A stretch of DNA of 30,210 nucleotides, from positions 1 through 30,210 of the IMG/VR virus record IMGVR_UViG_3300042555_000660; one strand, 5' to 3'. The stretch comes from a virus. The notes under the pieces are model-generated. The model worked only from the letters and a program-made list of their open reading frames with translations, searched no databases and was not told the DNA's origin. Of this stretch, positions 21,641 through 29,075 are shown piece by piece. A program made the translations under genes and the position numbers. Every line of letters starts with the position of its first letter. Within the stretch, counting starts at the first letter, position 1.

Positions 21641-22057
21641 TCAAACGGACTCGGAGACCCCGAGCATGCAGGCGATCTCAGCCACCCATGCGTGGTCCTC
21701 TTGGGAGGTCTTTGTGCCGCTGACCCAGATGCCGTTGAAATCTGGCTGGAAGCTGTCACCCGTGGGCCAGTTCGTGTTCAGGTAGCCGGGCGTGAGCGCG
21801 GCCCGAAGTGAGTTGATGGTCGAGACGAAGGTCGCCATCGAGGCACTCCCAAGCAGGGAGGGTGCGGTGATCTTCACGGTCAGCTCGGCCTTGTGGAGGC
21901 CACCGGCAATCTGATCCACCGAACCGCAGGAGACGATCAGGTTCACCGACTCAGGAGAGAGTTCGGCGTAGTCGCTGCCGAGGTTGATCTGGGTGGCGGT
22001 GAATGCCGAGGCGGCAAGGGCCGTCCTCATGCTGGTTTCGATAAGCAGTGGGTTCAT
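21641..22057 (-). CDS. Tail terminator-like protein, 138 aa
   Basis: The position between connector and tube genes and the size fit a tail terminator (lambda gpU-like) that caps the tail and joins it to the head. The sequence starts MNPLLIETSMRTALAASAFT and contains beta-type segments (KAELTVKITAPSLLG). No family motif proves it. The start overlaps the TAA of the previous gene (TAAATG). The TGA at its end is embedded in the TTTGACA element that precedes the 33-aa gene. Confidence 0.55.
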   Translation of the reverse strand: MNPLLIETSMRTALAASAFTATQINLGSDYAELSPESVNLIVSCGSVDQIAGGLHKAELTVKITAPSLLGSASMATFVSTINSLRAALTPGYLNTNWPTGDSFQPDFNGIWVSGTKTSQEDHAWVAEIACMLGVSESV

Positions 22058-22392
22058 TTAGATGCTCGGACTGCGGTGACTTTGATTTCGTTCCCAAGAG
22101 GGGAACCGAGGAGTGAGGTGGCGCTTTCGACCGTGTAGGTGAGATTCTCAGCCACCAGCAGGACGGTGGTCCCCTTCGAGGGCTTAGCAGCACGGCCAAC
22201 GGGCCAGCGAAGAATGATCTCACGATCAATGTTGAACCCGCCGAGATCATTCATTTCGGTCCCAACCTGGGGCGTGCTGACATGGGCGTAGAAGGTGCGA
22301 CCAGAAATGGTGACCTGTGTGCCGAGAGCATCGGCGAGTGTTGCAAGCCCCTTCGCATGGAAGGCGGCGATTGCTGATCGAGACAGGGCCAT
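22054..22392 (-). CDS. Head-tail connector-like protein, 112 aa
   Basis: This is the first gene after the capsid terminator and is the right size for a neck protein of the lambda gpFII type. It has a helical start (LSRSAIAAFHAKGLATLADA) and beta strands (ILRWPVGRAAKPSKGTTVLL). Assignment rests on order and size. Its ATG is 13 nt after TTTGACA (22406-22412). Confidence 0.55.
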   Translation of the reverse strand: MALSRSAIAAFHAKGLATLADALGTQVTISGRTFYAHVSTPQVGTEMNDLGGFNIDREIILRWPVGRAAKPSKGTTVLLVAENLTYTVESATSLLGSPLGNEIKVTAVRASK

Positions 22393-22417
22393 GCAGAGAG
22401 GCCCCTGTCAAAAGCAG

Positions 22418-22449
22418 AAGGCCGTCCCCCACGCACGAGGGACGGCCTT
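22418..22449 (-). terminator. Hairpin terminator after the capsid gene
   Basis: Perfect 11-bp arms (AAGGCCGTCCC at 22418-22428 and GGGACGGCCTT at 22439-22449) enclose a 10-nt loop just downstream of the major capsid stop codon. On the minus strand the stem is followed by a modest T-rich stretch (CTGCTTTTG). This would reduce transcription into the tail genes relative to the capsid gene, or protect the capsid message 3' end. Confidence 0.75.
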
Positions 22450-22471
22450 GCTTGTGTGCCTAGTGGAGGAC

Positions 22472-23329
22472 TTAGGCGGCGGTGACGATGAGGCCCATCG
22501 TTCCGGAAGTGACGGCCTTGGCCGCACCGAACATCACCTCGGCGGAGGCGACGAGAGCGCGGGAGCTGCGGTCTGCCATCACGTTGTAGTAGATGGAGAG
22601 GCCGAGCTGCTCGAGGACCACCACGTCGCTGATGAGATACTCGTCACGGACGTGATCGAGCGCAGGAGCGGCGGAAGCAATCGCGAGAGCCTCGGGGCTG
22701 CAGGCGAAACCAGCGAGGCGGGTCTGACCGCTGAACTGGTTGGCGTAGAACACGCCGTTGTCGAAGCCGTAAGCGCCCTTGTCGAGCGTGATCGAGGTCG
22801 TCGCCGTCGGGATGATCCCGGAGTAGAGGGTCGGCGAGAGCACGAGGCCCTTGCTATTGCTCTTGCTCACGGAGGCCCAGAGCTTGGCGAGATCGCCAGC
22901 GGCGAAGTTGGCAGTGGCCGTCGCGGGAGCAACAACTGCCGCGCCGTAGTTCGCAACGGTGATCGGGGTCGTGACGATGCTCCATATCTTGTCAGCGAGG
23001 GCGTTCAAGTTGATCTTGACGAGCTTCTCGAGCTTGATCGCGTTCTGGATGTCCACATAGTCCAGTCCGAAAGGCTGGTAGATGTGATCGAGGGCGACAG
23101 TCGCCTTGTCCAGAGTCGTGCCGCCGGTGCTGTTGAAGCTGGTCGGGTTGGTCTGGGTGGAGGCGGTTGCCGTGGCGACGGGCACCTGAACGGTGTCCTT
23201 GGGCTTCTTGACCTCTGAGGAGAAGTCGGTGCTGAAGAGGTTCAGGGCGGCCAAGCGATTGGCGAGGACCGTCTGAGCCTGCTCCGAGATCGTGCTCGAA
23301 ATGAGCGCGGAATCGATGGTGTTTGGCAT
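22472..23329 (-). CDS. Major capsid protein, 285 aa
   Basis: The gene lies directly after the protease/scaffold gene and before the connectors, and a strong hairpin follows it, all typical of a major capsid gene. The sequence has an N-terminal helical arm (ISSTISEQAQTVLANRLAAL), beta-rich central parts and a C-terminal domain with VRDEYLISDVVVLEQLGL. The size is near that of many HK97-fold capsid proteins. The leader is very A/C-rich (CCCAACCCAACCCAACCCACC), without Shine-Dalgarno despite the need for heavy expression. Confidence 0.75.
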   Translation of the reverse strand: MPNTIDSALISSTISEQAQTVLANRLAALNLFSTDFSSEVKKPKDTVQVPVATATASTQTNPTSFNSTGGTTLDKATVALDHIYQPFGLDYVDIQNAIKLEKLVKINLNALADKIWSIVTTPITVANYGAAVVAPATATANFAAGDLAKLWASVSKSNSKGLVLSPTLYSGIIPTATTSITLDKGAYGFDNGVFYANQFSGQTRLAGFACSPEALAIASAAPALDHVRDEYLISDVVVLEQLGLSIYYNVMADRSSRALVASAEVMFGAAKAVTSGTMGLIVTAA

Positions 23330-23390
23330 GGTGGGTTGGGTTGGGTTGGGGTTTGCTTGGCTTTCCTGAGAGCGTTATTGCCTCATGAAA

Positions 23391-24011
23391 TTAGTTGCGG
23401 CGGGCGGCGAAGATCGCGGCCTTGTGCTGCTTGAAGAGTTCGGCGGCGAGTGCCTTGTCGCCTGCCTCAACGGCGGCGAAGTAAGCCTCGGCGGGATTGA
23501 ATGGAGCGGCCTGCGCCTCGATCTCGATCTCGACATCAGAGGGGAGGAGACCAGCGGCCCGGAGGGCGATGCGCTTGAGATCCTCAAGCTTGGCGATAGC
23601 CAGATCACGCTTCTCGACTTCGGCCTTCAGCGCGGAGAGATTCCGGTGGGCGGTCTCCAGATCGGCGCGGAGGTTGATGACCTCGGCTTTGGTGTTCTCA
23701 AAATTGAGAACAACAGCCGATAGCTTGGAGGAGAGCTTCTCCTCGGGGAGTTCCTCCACCTCGGCGGCAGGCTCGGGAGCAACCACTTCGGCAGCAGACT
23801 CGACCGCATCAGCGGGGAGATTCTGTGTGCCTTCAGGGCCACGGACTTCTTTCGGCCCCTCGGGGTCGTGCTGTGTGCCCTTGGGGCCGTCCACCTGAAG
23901 CTCGACGACGGCCTCCTCGGCCTTCTCCTCTTCGGGCTGGGACTCGGTGACTTCCACCTTGGTCTCCTCGACCTCGGCTGGAACTTCTTCTGGGGCGGTG
24001 GGTTCGCTCAT
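23391..24011 (-). CDS. Possible internal-start scaffold protein, 206 aa
   Basis: An in-frame ATG (MSEPTAPEEVPAEV) at 24011 falls exactly where the protease-like domain ends. Translation from it would give the acidic and coiled-coil scaffold alone, as Nu3 is made from within lambda gene C. No clear ribosome binding site precedes it, so this rests on domain position and precedent. Confidence 0.35.
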   Translation of the reverse strand: MSEPTAPEEVPAEVEETKVEVTESQPEEEKAEEAVVELQVDGPKGTQHDPEGPKEVRGPEGTQNLPADAVESAAEVVAPEPAAEVEELPEEKLSSKLSAVVLNFENTKAEVINLRADLETAHRNLSALKAEVEKRDLAIAKLEDLKRIALRAAGLLPSDVEIEIEAQAAPFNPAEAYFAAVEAGDKALAAELFKQHKAAIFAARRN

Positions 24012-24482
24012 AGCTTGAAAGAGTCCGGACGGATTGGCGGCAGGTTGATCAACGAGGGCCACGGCGTAGATTTCCACCGGGCGGGCGTAGCGGTATTCGT
24101 CGATCTCCTCGGAGATGCCGGAGAACTCGATGGAAAGACCGAATGAGGAAGGCATCATCTCGGCCATCTCGCAGATGCGCTCGTATTCCTCACCGCTCTT
24201 GATGAGGTGGAAGTCGGCGCGGAGCTGATTGCCGTCGATAACGAAGTCACGGAGGACTCCCTCGATCTCACCGAATCCGCTGCCGTGGTCGCTCTTGACC
24301 TGAAGCCCGTCGATGTAGGTCTCAGCAGCAGCTTTGACCATTTCGAGGGATGTCTGGTCGATCCAGATGCCGTGACCCTTGGCCTCGACCCCGGCTGTGA
24401 TGACCGAGACGCCGCGCAGAATGCCAGCCTCACGGTCAACACGTGATCCGGTAGCGGCGGCGAAGAAGGAGAGCTTCTGCAT
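23391..24482 (-). CDS. Prohead protease fused to scaffold, 363 aa
   Basis: Residues 1 to about 155 look like a prohead serine protease, with a His in KSDHGSGFGE and a Ser in MPSSFGLSIEFSG, ending VEIYAVALVDQPAANPSGLF. A long acidic Pro/Glu/Val-rich section follows, with two GPxGTQ elements, then a coiled coil and a basic end (LFKQHKAAIFAARRN), as in scaffolds that bind the capsid protein. The start at 24482 (MQKLSFF) lies 17 nt after TTTGACA; the frame is open for 20 more codons upstream, overlapping portal. An in-frame ATG at 24011 sits at the protease/scaffold border. Confidence 0.75.
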   Translation of the reverse strand: MQKLSFFAAATGSRVDREAGILRGVSVITAGVEAKGHGIWIDQTSLEMVKAAAETYIDGLQVKSDHGSGFGEIEGVLRDFVIDGNQLRADFHLIKSGEEYERICEMAEMMPSSFGLSIEFSGISEEIDEYRYARPVEIYAVALVDQPAANPSGLFQAMSEPTAPEEVPAEVEETKVEVTESQPEEEKAEEAVVELQVDGPKGTQHDPEGPKEVRGPEGTQNLPADAVESAAEVVAPEPAAEVEELPEEKLSSKLSAVVLNFENTKAEVINLRADLETAHRNLSALKAEVEKRDLAIAKLEDLKRIALRAAGLLPSDVEIEIEAQAAPFNPAEAYFAAVEAGDKALAAELFKQHKAAIFAARRN

Positions 24483-24501
24483 ATTGGAGAAGCGCGGAGT
24501 G

Positions 24502-25986
24502 TCAAACGGCAGGGTCTGCCACTGGCTCCGCGGTGGGGACAACTGGCGAGCCGGGAGCAGGAGGGAATACTTCGTTCACGCTGATCTCGACCCCCTCCTC
24601 GGCGGCGATCTCCATCACCCGCTTCTTGCGACGGACGGCTGCGCGGATCGTGTCGTCGAGAACCTTGTCGTGATCCTTCCCCTGCATGTTGTAGAAGTCC
24701 TGCGGAGAGATCTGACCACGGAGGAGCATGTCGCTGTAGAGGCGGCCATCCCGCCCGATGTCGACGGAGACCTTCTGCGGTGCCGTGAACTCGCACCTCC
24801 ACCAATCGCTGCCGTCGTTCGGCATTGGCAGGCGTCCGCTCTGGATCTCCTGCCAGACCCAGAACCTCCAGAAGGGGGCGGCGAATGACTGAATGATAAT
24901 CTCCTGAATGCGACCGATGGTCTTGGCGGCGTCCTCCATCGCAAACCTCATGGTCGCGCCCCCGGCCTCCTCAGGATCGAAGAGGACCGAGGCGGGCATG
25001 TTGAACCCGTGCGCGATGTCGCGTCTGAGGTATTTCAGGAAAGTGTCGAGGTTTGCCGATGGGTGGGCATTGTTGAACGACTCGATCTTCTCTCCCGGCT
25101 TCAACTGCGGGATGATCGACCCATCGGTCATCAGATCCTTGGTGATGCTGCCGCCTCCCGCCTGCACCTTCTGAAGCGATGAACCGAGGCCGATGCTTCC
25201 TGCCTCTGGTGAGGTGATGACGAAGGCCAGCGAGGAACCGAGCTTGGCGCTCATCTTCTCGTAGCCGAGGATCTCGGTGATATCCTGCAAGTGATCGGCT
25301 GCGCGGTGCAGCCACGGGCGGGATCTCACCTGACCAATCCGGTCCACCTTCCCAACTCGGGTGAGGTCATCGGCAGAGATCTCGTTATACTCGGCGTAAT
25401 TGCCGGGGGCCTTCAGCACCCGGTAGCGGGTGGGGGCACCGAGCTTGGAGACCTTCACGCCGTCCACCCATCCGTCCTTCACATCGCCGTGGGCCGATCC
25501 GACATTCTCGCCCGGGATGATCCGGAACATGGCGCGGTCAGAGTTCGATGTCTGCTTCTGCCAGAAGACATCCCCGGCCAACGCCATCTGCTTCACGAGC
25601 AGCTCCTGGGCGTCGTAGAAGTTGACTTGCTTGGAGACATCGACGCCGAAAGCGGAGTTGCCGCAGGCGTCCTCGAACGCCTGCTCGGCGAGGCGGTTCC
25701 ATGACTCATCGGCGGTCTTGGCCTGCGGGATGAGAGGGCCGACGAACTTGGCAACGCCATCCACGGCCCGAGCGGCGAGGCCGATGTTTTCGTAGAGGAA
25801 AAACGACTTCTTGGTCTGCTCGATCCGCGCCGAGGGAGTGAGAGACTTGGAGGCGTCCAGCGTCGGCGTGTAAATCCACATCCGCTGCGGGGAGGCGATG
25901 CCGTCCGCAGATGAGAAGTTGGTTGCCTTCTTAGGGCGGCCCGCTCCGGGTCGCGCACCACCACGCTTTGATTTCGGTTCGCTCAT
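24502..25986 (-). CDS. Portal protein, lambda gpB-like, 494 aa
   Basis: The protein forms the dodecameric DNA entry ring. Features typical of lambda-type portals are visible: LFLYENIGLAARAVDG-like start of the body (SFFLYENIGLAARAVDGVAK), DVFWQKQTSNSD, a long segment with RPWLHRAADHLQDITEILGY, and FLKYLRRDIAHGFNMPASVL before MRFAMEDAAKTI. The N-terminus carries a basic GGARPGAGRPKK motif, unusual for a portal. The start at 25986 lies 13 nt after TTTGACA (26000-26006). The stop TGA is embedded in the next TTTGACA. Confidence 0.85.
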   Translation of the reverse strand: MSEPKSKRGGARPGAGRPKKATNFSSADGIASPQRMWIYTPTLDASKSLTPSARIEQTKKSFFLYENIGLAARAVDGVAKFVGPLIPQAKTADESWNRLAEQAFEDACGNSAFGVDVSKQVNFYDAQELLVKQMALAGDVFWQKQTSNSDRAMFRIIPGENVGSAHGDVKDGWVDGVKVSKLGAPTRYRVLKAPGNYAEYNEISADDLTRVGKVDRIGQVRSRPWLHRAADHLQDITEILGYEKMSAKLGSSLAFVITSPEAGSIGLGSSLQKVQAGGGSITKDLMTDGSIIPQLKPGEKIESFNNAHPSANLDTFLKYLRRDIAHGFNMPASVLFDPEEAGGATMRFAMEDAAKTIGRIQEIIIQSFAAPFWRFWVWQEIQSGRLPMPNDGSDWWRCEFTAPQKVSVDIGRDGRLYSDMLLRGQISPQDFYNMQGKDHDKVLDDTIRAAVRRKKRVMEIAAEEGVEISVNEVFPPAPGSPVVPTAEPVADPAV

Positions 25987-26024
25987 GCATGAGCGCACCT
26001 GTCAAAAATCAATCGAAAATCAAA

Positions 26025-26100
26025 TGGCGCAGCCCCTCGGAATTGAACCGAGCCAGATGGTTTTGGAGACCTTCTCGCCAGCCTTGGAACATTGGACTGC
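26025..26100 (-). tRNA. tRNA-Trp (CCA)-like gene with degenerate D-arm
   Basis: On the minus strand 76 nt can form a 7-bp acceptor stem (GCAGTCC with GGGCTGC, one G-U), an anticodon loop CTCCAAA giving anticodon CCA, a perfect T-arm (CTCGG-TTCAATT-CCGAG), and end in an encoded CCA after a G discriminator. The anticodon stem has one A-A mismatch. The D region contains GG but I cannot fold a normal 4-bp D-stem. It lies between the joiner and portal genes. It may be a divergent functional tRNA or a decaying one. Confidence 0.65.
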
Positions 26101-26185
26101 TAAATTGGTTCCCGGCTGGGCTGACCATATCAAGCCGCCGAAAAAGTCGAGCGGCACCGGGATCTCTCAGGCGTCCCCGAGAAAA
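26101..26185. other. Short intergenic segment between joiner gene and tRNA-like sequence
   Basis: No gene is seen in these 85 bases. On the minus strand GCCGC and GCGGC can pair around a 12-nt loop containing five T, which may be a weak hairpin after the joiner gene. Confidence 0.4.
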
Positions 26186-26488
26186 TCAAACCGACCAGCG
26201 GAGGTTGCTGAAGTCAGGACTGGTGCCAAGCTGTCTGGTCTGGACAGATGCGCTCGCGTCCAGAACGGCGATGCACTCCTCGATGGCGTTCAGATAAACC
26301 CACTTGGGAAGGGTCACTTCTCCATTCGCAGATCCACCCTCGGCACTCGTCCCGGTGATGGTGACATCCTCAACGGCTTGATTGAACACCTTCGTGGCGA
26401 GATCGCGCAGATCCTCCAGAGAGGAGTTCCTGAGGAGATAGCTCTTGATGCCAGAAATCTTGGCATGGTCGGGAGTGTTCGAGGCCAT
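26186..26488 (-). CDS. gpW-like head-tail joining protein, 100 aa
   Basis: The small size and place between the large terminase and portal match lambda gpW. The sequence is helical at the start (SYLLRNSSLEDLRDLATKVF) with a beta section (VTITGTSAEGGSANGEVTLP) and a second helix. Assignment depends on order. Its ATG is 13 nt after TTTGACA (26502-26508). Confidence 0.55.
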   Translation of the reverse strand: MASNTPDHAKISGIKSYLLRNSSLEDLRDLATKVFNQAVEDVTITGTSAEGGSANGEVTLPKWVYLNAIEECIAVLDASASVQTRQLGTSPDFSNLRWSV

Positions 26489-26501
26489 GAAGGCCCCGCC
26501 A

Positions 26502-26508
26502 TGTCAAA
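26502..26508 (-). promoter_or_regulatory. Late-gene leader heptamer TTTGACA (type example)
   Basis: TTTGACA stands 13 nt before the ATG of the joiner gene. Other copies on the same strand are at 26000-26006, 22406-22412, 21639-21645 and 13266-13272 (all 13 nt before a start), 19158-19164 and 9070-9076 (16 nt) and 24500-24506 (17 nt). One-base variants at 28647-28653 (TTTGACC) and 10672-10678 (TTTGACT) also have 13 nt. The spacing to the start codon is too short for a -35 promoter box serving that gene. Confidence 0.6.
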
Positions 26509-26510
26509 GG

Positions 26511-28238
26511 TCAGGGGGCCTGCTGCGCCTCAACGTAGCGTCTAAGAATCCACCAGATCACGACGTGCAGTTTCGAGCAGTCGCCATAGTGATCTTGCGA
26601 AACAGACTTCCATGTCTTTGTTTTTCGATCCTGCGAGTCGATCTTCCTCTGCCCCATGTGTCCGACCATGAACTCTTCGGAAACATCGGATGCAAAAAAC
26701 AGACGAGGCGCATCCTTCTTCCCGATCTTGGATTCATAGAGCGAACATTTCGCCTGATAATCCGAGTATAGGTAGAGAGGCAGTCCCCCGTAGTTATCCA
26801 GCCGGCTCTCTCGGAATGTTCCAACTTGAGCGCCAGAACCTTTGCTTGGGTAAAGGATCTGCCCCGATCTGAGGCAGACGTTATACACAAGCTCTGTGAA
26901 ATCACCGCTGTCTATAAGCCCCTGCTGGACTTTCGCAAACCGATCAGTTCCGCGGATCGGATAGGAAAGCGTTGGGATGAGTCCAAGCAGATCCTCCGGG
27001 CCAAGCACGGTGCCGTGGTCGATGACGTAGCTCGTTCCATCTCTGGCCCATGCCTGGACACTCCAATGCGTCCGCTTCTCTCCAACGTCCGAGCATAGGG
27101 TGACAAGTGCAGGGTCAATAGGGCATTCCTTCAGCTTAAAATCATCCGACCGCATGGAGGTTACATCGGCATCACTGACTCGGGTGTGGATGTTTTCCCA
27201 GACGCCGGCCCCACGCTTCATGGTGAACTTTTTCAGCGGCTCAATATCTCCACGATGTTTGGCCTCATTAGCCTTGATCCACTCGACCACAAGGTCACCC
27301 CAAGGTATCCACCAGACCGCCCACGCCGGGCAGGTGATCGATGTCACCCTTGCCATCGGGTATGGATTGAAGGCCCTATAACTGCCAGCCATTGCAAGCC
27401 GCCTGCGGTTCTCGCTGGTGTCGGGGAATGTAGCTTTGCATTCCTCGAACTCGCACTCATATCGGGTTGTCTTTGCTGTTGCGTCGTAGTCGATGACCTC
27501 AGAGTCGGGAAGCGTCACCCGCTCATATTTGATCTGCTCCCATTTGTAGAGTTGCCACCTCGAACAGGAAGGGCATTGGAATCCGCGCCGGCGGTCGTCG
27601 CCTTCCGCATACTCGGCGTCCATGTCGTGAGGAGCTTCCTTGTCAGTCTCCCACCCTTGGGTGACTAGGATCGTCTTCCGGTTCCATCGGTCATGATGCC
27701 GCGCCTTCATCTCCCCGATCATTCCCTTCTCCCAGATCCAAGTCTCGTCGCCGTAGCAGTAACGGATGCTCTTTGCCTGAAGTCCGGAGATGTTCGCGCC
27801 AGTCAGGAACATGCTCATGTGGGGAAAGAGCATTTCCGTCTTTCTCTTATCGTGCCGATCCATTCCGTCCATGATGGCTGCGATGGGCTTGCATGCCTTC
27901 AGTTCAGGAATCAGCCGCGACTCGGCCCAGTCCTTGATATCTTTGTCGGTGCTTCCTGCTATCAGCATTGGCCCAGGCTCGACAGCGATGGCAAAGAGGC
28001 TAACCGCTTCCATGACCGTAGTCTTGCCGGCTCCAGTGCAGGCCCTCACCACCACCTTCTGGTGATTGAGGTCACAGCATGCCTCGATGATGTCGTTGAG
28101 GTGGGGGGCGTTGTTGGAGTTGAACGTCGTGGACCGAGCCGAGTGTGGAATCCTGAACCACTTCTCCAGCCACGAGACCGCCGACCCGACATGCCGACGG
28201 AAGACTCCTTCTTTGATGCCTTGGACAAGAGGACTCAT
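26511..28238 (-). CDS. terL: Terminase large subunit, GpA family, 575 aa
   Basis: The motor that cuts and packages DNA. The ATPase domain has Walker A ACTGAGKT (66-73) and Walker B-like YCYGDE (160-165). A cysteine pair CPSC (222-225) and CEFEEC (262-267) form a zinc-ribbon-like insert between ATPase and nuclease domains, as in GpA proteins. The nuclease domain begins near TLCSDVGEKRTHWSVQAW with an Asp typical of the RNase H fold. The length is a little below lambda gpA (641 aa). The start overlaps the small terminase stop (ATGA). Confidence 0.9.
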   Translation of the reverse strand: MSPLVQGIKEGVFRRHVGSAVSWLEKWFRIPHSARSTTFNSNNAPHLNDIIEACCDLNHQKVVVRACTGAGKTTVMEAVSLFAIAVEPGPMLIAGSTDKDIKDWAESRLIPELKACKPIAAIMDGMDRHDKRKTEMLFPHMSMFLTGANISGLQAKSIRYCYGDETWIWEKGMIGEMKARHHDRWNRKTILVTQGWETDKEAPHDMDAEYAEGDDRRRGFQCPSCSRWQLYKWEQIKYERVTLPDSEVIDYDATAKTTRYECEFEECKATFPDTSENRRRLAMAGSYRAFNPYPMARVTSITCPAWAVWWIPWGDLVVEWIKANEAKHRGDIEPLKKFTMKRGAGVWENIHTRVSDADVTSMRSDDFKLKECPIDPALVTLCSDVGEKRTHWSVQAWARDGTSYVIDHGTVLGPEDLLGLIPTLSYPIRGTDRFAKVQQGLIDSGDFTELVYNVCLRSGQILYPSKGSGAQVGTFRESRLDNYGGLPLYLYSDYQAKCSLYESKIGKKDAPRLFFASDVSEEFMVGHMGQRKIDSQDRKTKTWKSVSQDHYGDCSKLHVVIWWILRRYVEAQQAP

Positions 28239-28633
28239 TTGATCTTGTCCATCTCCCGCAGGATGTTCTCAATCAGAAGATCGCATTCGGCATCCAGCAC
28301 AAGTCTGACGCCTACTTCATCTAGGCCGGCCAGCTTGCCGGGAGCATTGTTCCTGAAGGAGTTGATCTCGGCGCACCAGATGGCAGCGATCTTCTGGCCG
28401 TCTGACCTGACGCTTTCCTTTGTGACAACGGATGCCTGGAGGATCTCTCGCTCAATCCGCGCCTTCACGGCCTGCTCTTCTCGCAGATCTGCCGTCGCCT
28501 TCTCCTTGCGCTCCTTGGAGACTTGGAAGTCTTCCGTAGCCGTTCCTTCCTTGATGCGCCGGTTGGCATGACGCTTGGATATTCCTGCGCGTTTCTCTAT
28601 GGCTTCGCGCTCCTTATTAACTGGTCTACTCAT
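28235..28633 (-). CDS. terS: Terminase small subunit, 132 aa
   Basis: The gene directly precedes the large subunit and overlaps it. The N-terminus is basic with a helix-turn-helix-like stretch (IEKRAGISKRHANRRIKEG), followed by a charged coiled coil (KERKEKATADLREEQAVKAR) and an acidic helical end, as in small terminases that recognise the packaging site. The start at 28633 lies 13 nt after TTTGACC. The packaging site is probably in or near this gene or the upstream leader. Confidence 0.75.
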   Translation of the reverse strand: MSRPVNKEREAIEKRAGISKRHANRRIKEGTATEDFQVSKERKEKATADLREEQAVKARIEREILQASVVTKESVRSDGQKIAAIWCAEINSFRNNAPGKLAGLDEVGVRLVLDAECDLLIENILREMDKIK

Positions 28634-28844
28634 GTTAGTAGCTATGGGTCAAACGGGACTGGATCGTTCTAAGCCTTTTCATACAGATTTGACGGCAGTG
28701 CGCCCAACCGCGTGGACCCGACGACGGAAATAGATTTCTTCCGGGGGGGGTGGTAGGGTCGTGGTAATATATAATTGATCATTCATCTCTTTTGTCTTGA
28801 CGAAAATTGATTGATGCTGTTTACCCTTCTGAACGGAGTCTCTT
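28634..28844. repeat. Leader upstream of the small terminase gene (copy B of 1-180)
   Basis: No gene is visible in 211 bases. From 28665 the sequence repeats positions 1-180 with 45 of 45 leading bases identical, then an unrelated 18-bp block (28710-28727), then near identity. It contains eight consecutive G, an AT-rich patch (GTAATATATAATTGATCATT) and repeated ATTGAT words. It probably holds a late promoter, operator or packaging signal. Confidence 0.8.
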
Positions 28845-29075
28845 TCACAGTTCATTTAACTCTTCATCATCCTGCACGATGCGCCTTGATTTGCGCCTCA
28901 AGACTGATCCAAAGGAGAGAGTTGATTCAGTCTCCATTCCGCGCTTTCGGAAGAACTCATTGCAGCGTCGCCTGATCTCAGCTTGGCTCATGCGTCCTGA
29001 ATAACCTCCCTCGTCTCCTGCTTTAGAGAGACGAAGCGGCTTGCCGTTCATGGTCGACCATCCGTCCTCGTTCAT
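28845..29075 (-). CDS. Conserved small basic protein, 76 aa (cassette B)
   Basis: This is the second version of the gene at 181-411, with about 10 substitutions in 76 residues, most of them conservative (K to R, I to M, L to I). The start overlaps the stop of the variable 145-aa gene and has AGGAG upstream. Its conservation contrasts with the divergence of the two genes upstream of it. Confidence 0.75.
   Translation of the reverse strand: MNEDGWSTMNGKPLRLSKAGDEGGYSGRMSQAEIRRRCNEFFRKRGMETESTLSFGSVLRRKSRRIVQDDEELNEL

Noticed and set aside
22295-23218. Long plus-strand open frame (307 codons)
   Set aside because: It is antisense to the capsid and connector genes, is very rich in Arg, Gly and Glu in a way that mirrors GC-rich codons, and has no domain or ribosome binding site.
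24155-24805. Minus-strand frame of 216 codons over the portal/protease junction
   Set aside because: Ser/Arg/Pro-rich shadow of two well-supported genes, without motifs.
26502-26508. TTTGACA elements as -35 promoter boxes of the genes that follow
   Set aside because: The start codon lies only 13-17 nt downstream, so transcription would begin inside the gene, and no -10 box is found at the right spacing in the examples checked.
28742-28750. Run of eight G as a phase-variable tract
   Set aside because: It lies outside any gene and has the same length in both copies, so there is no evidence for variation.
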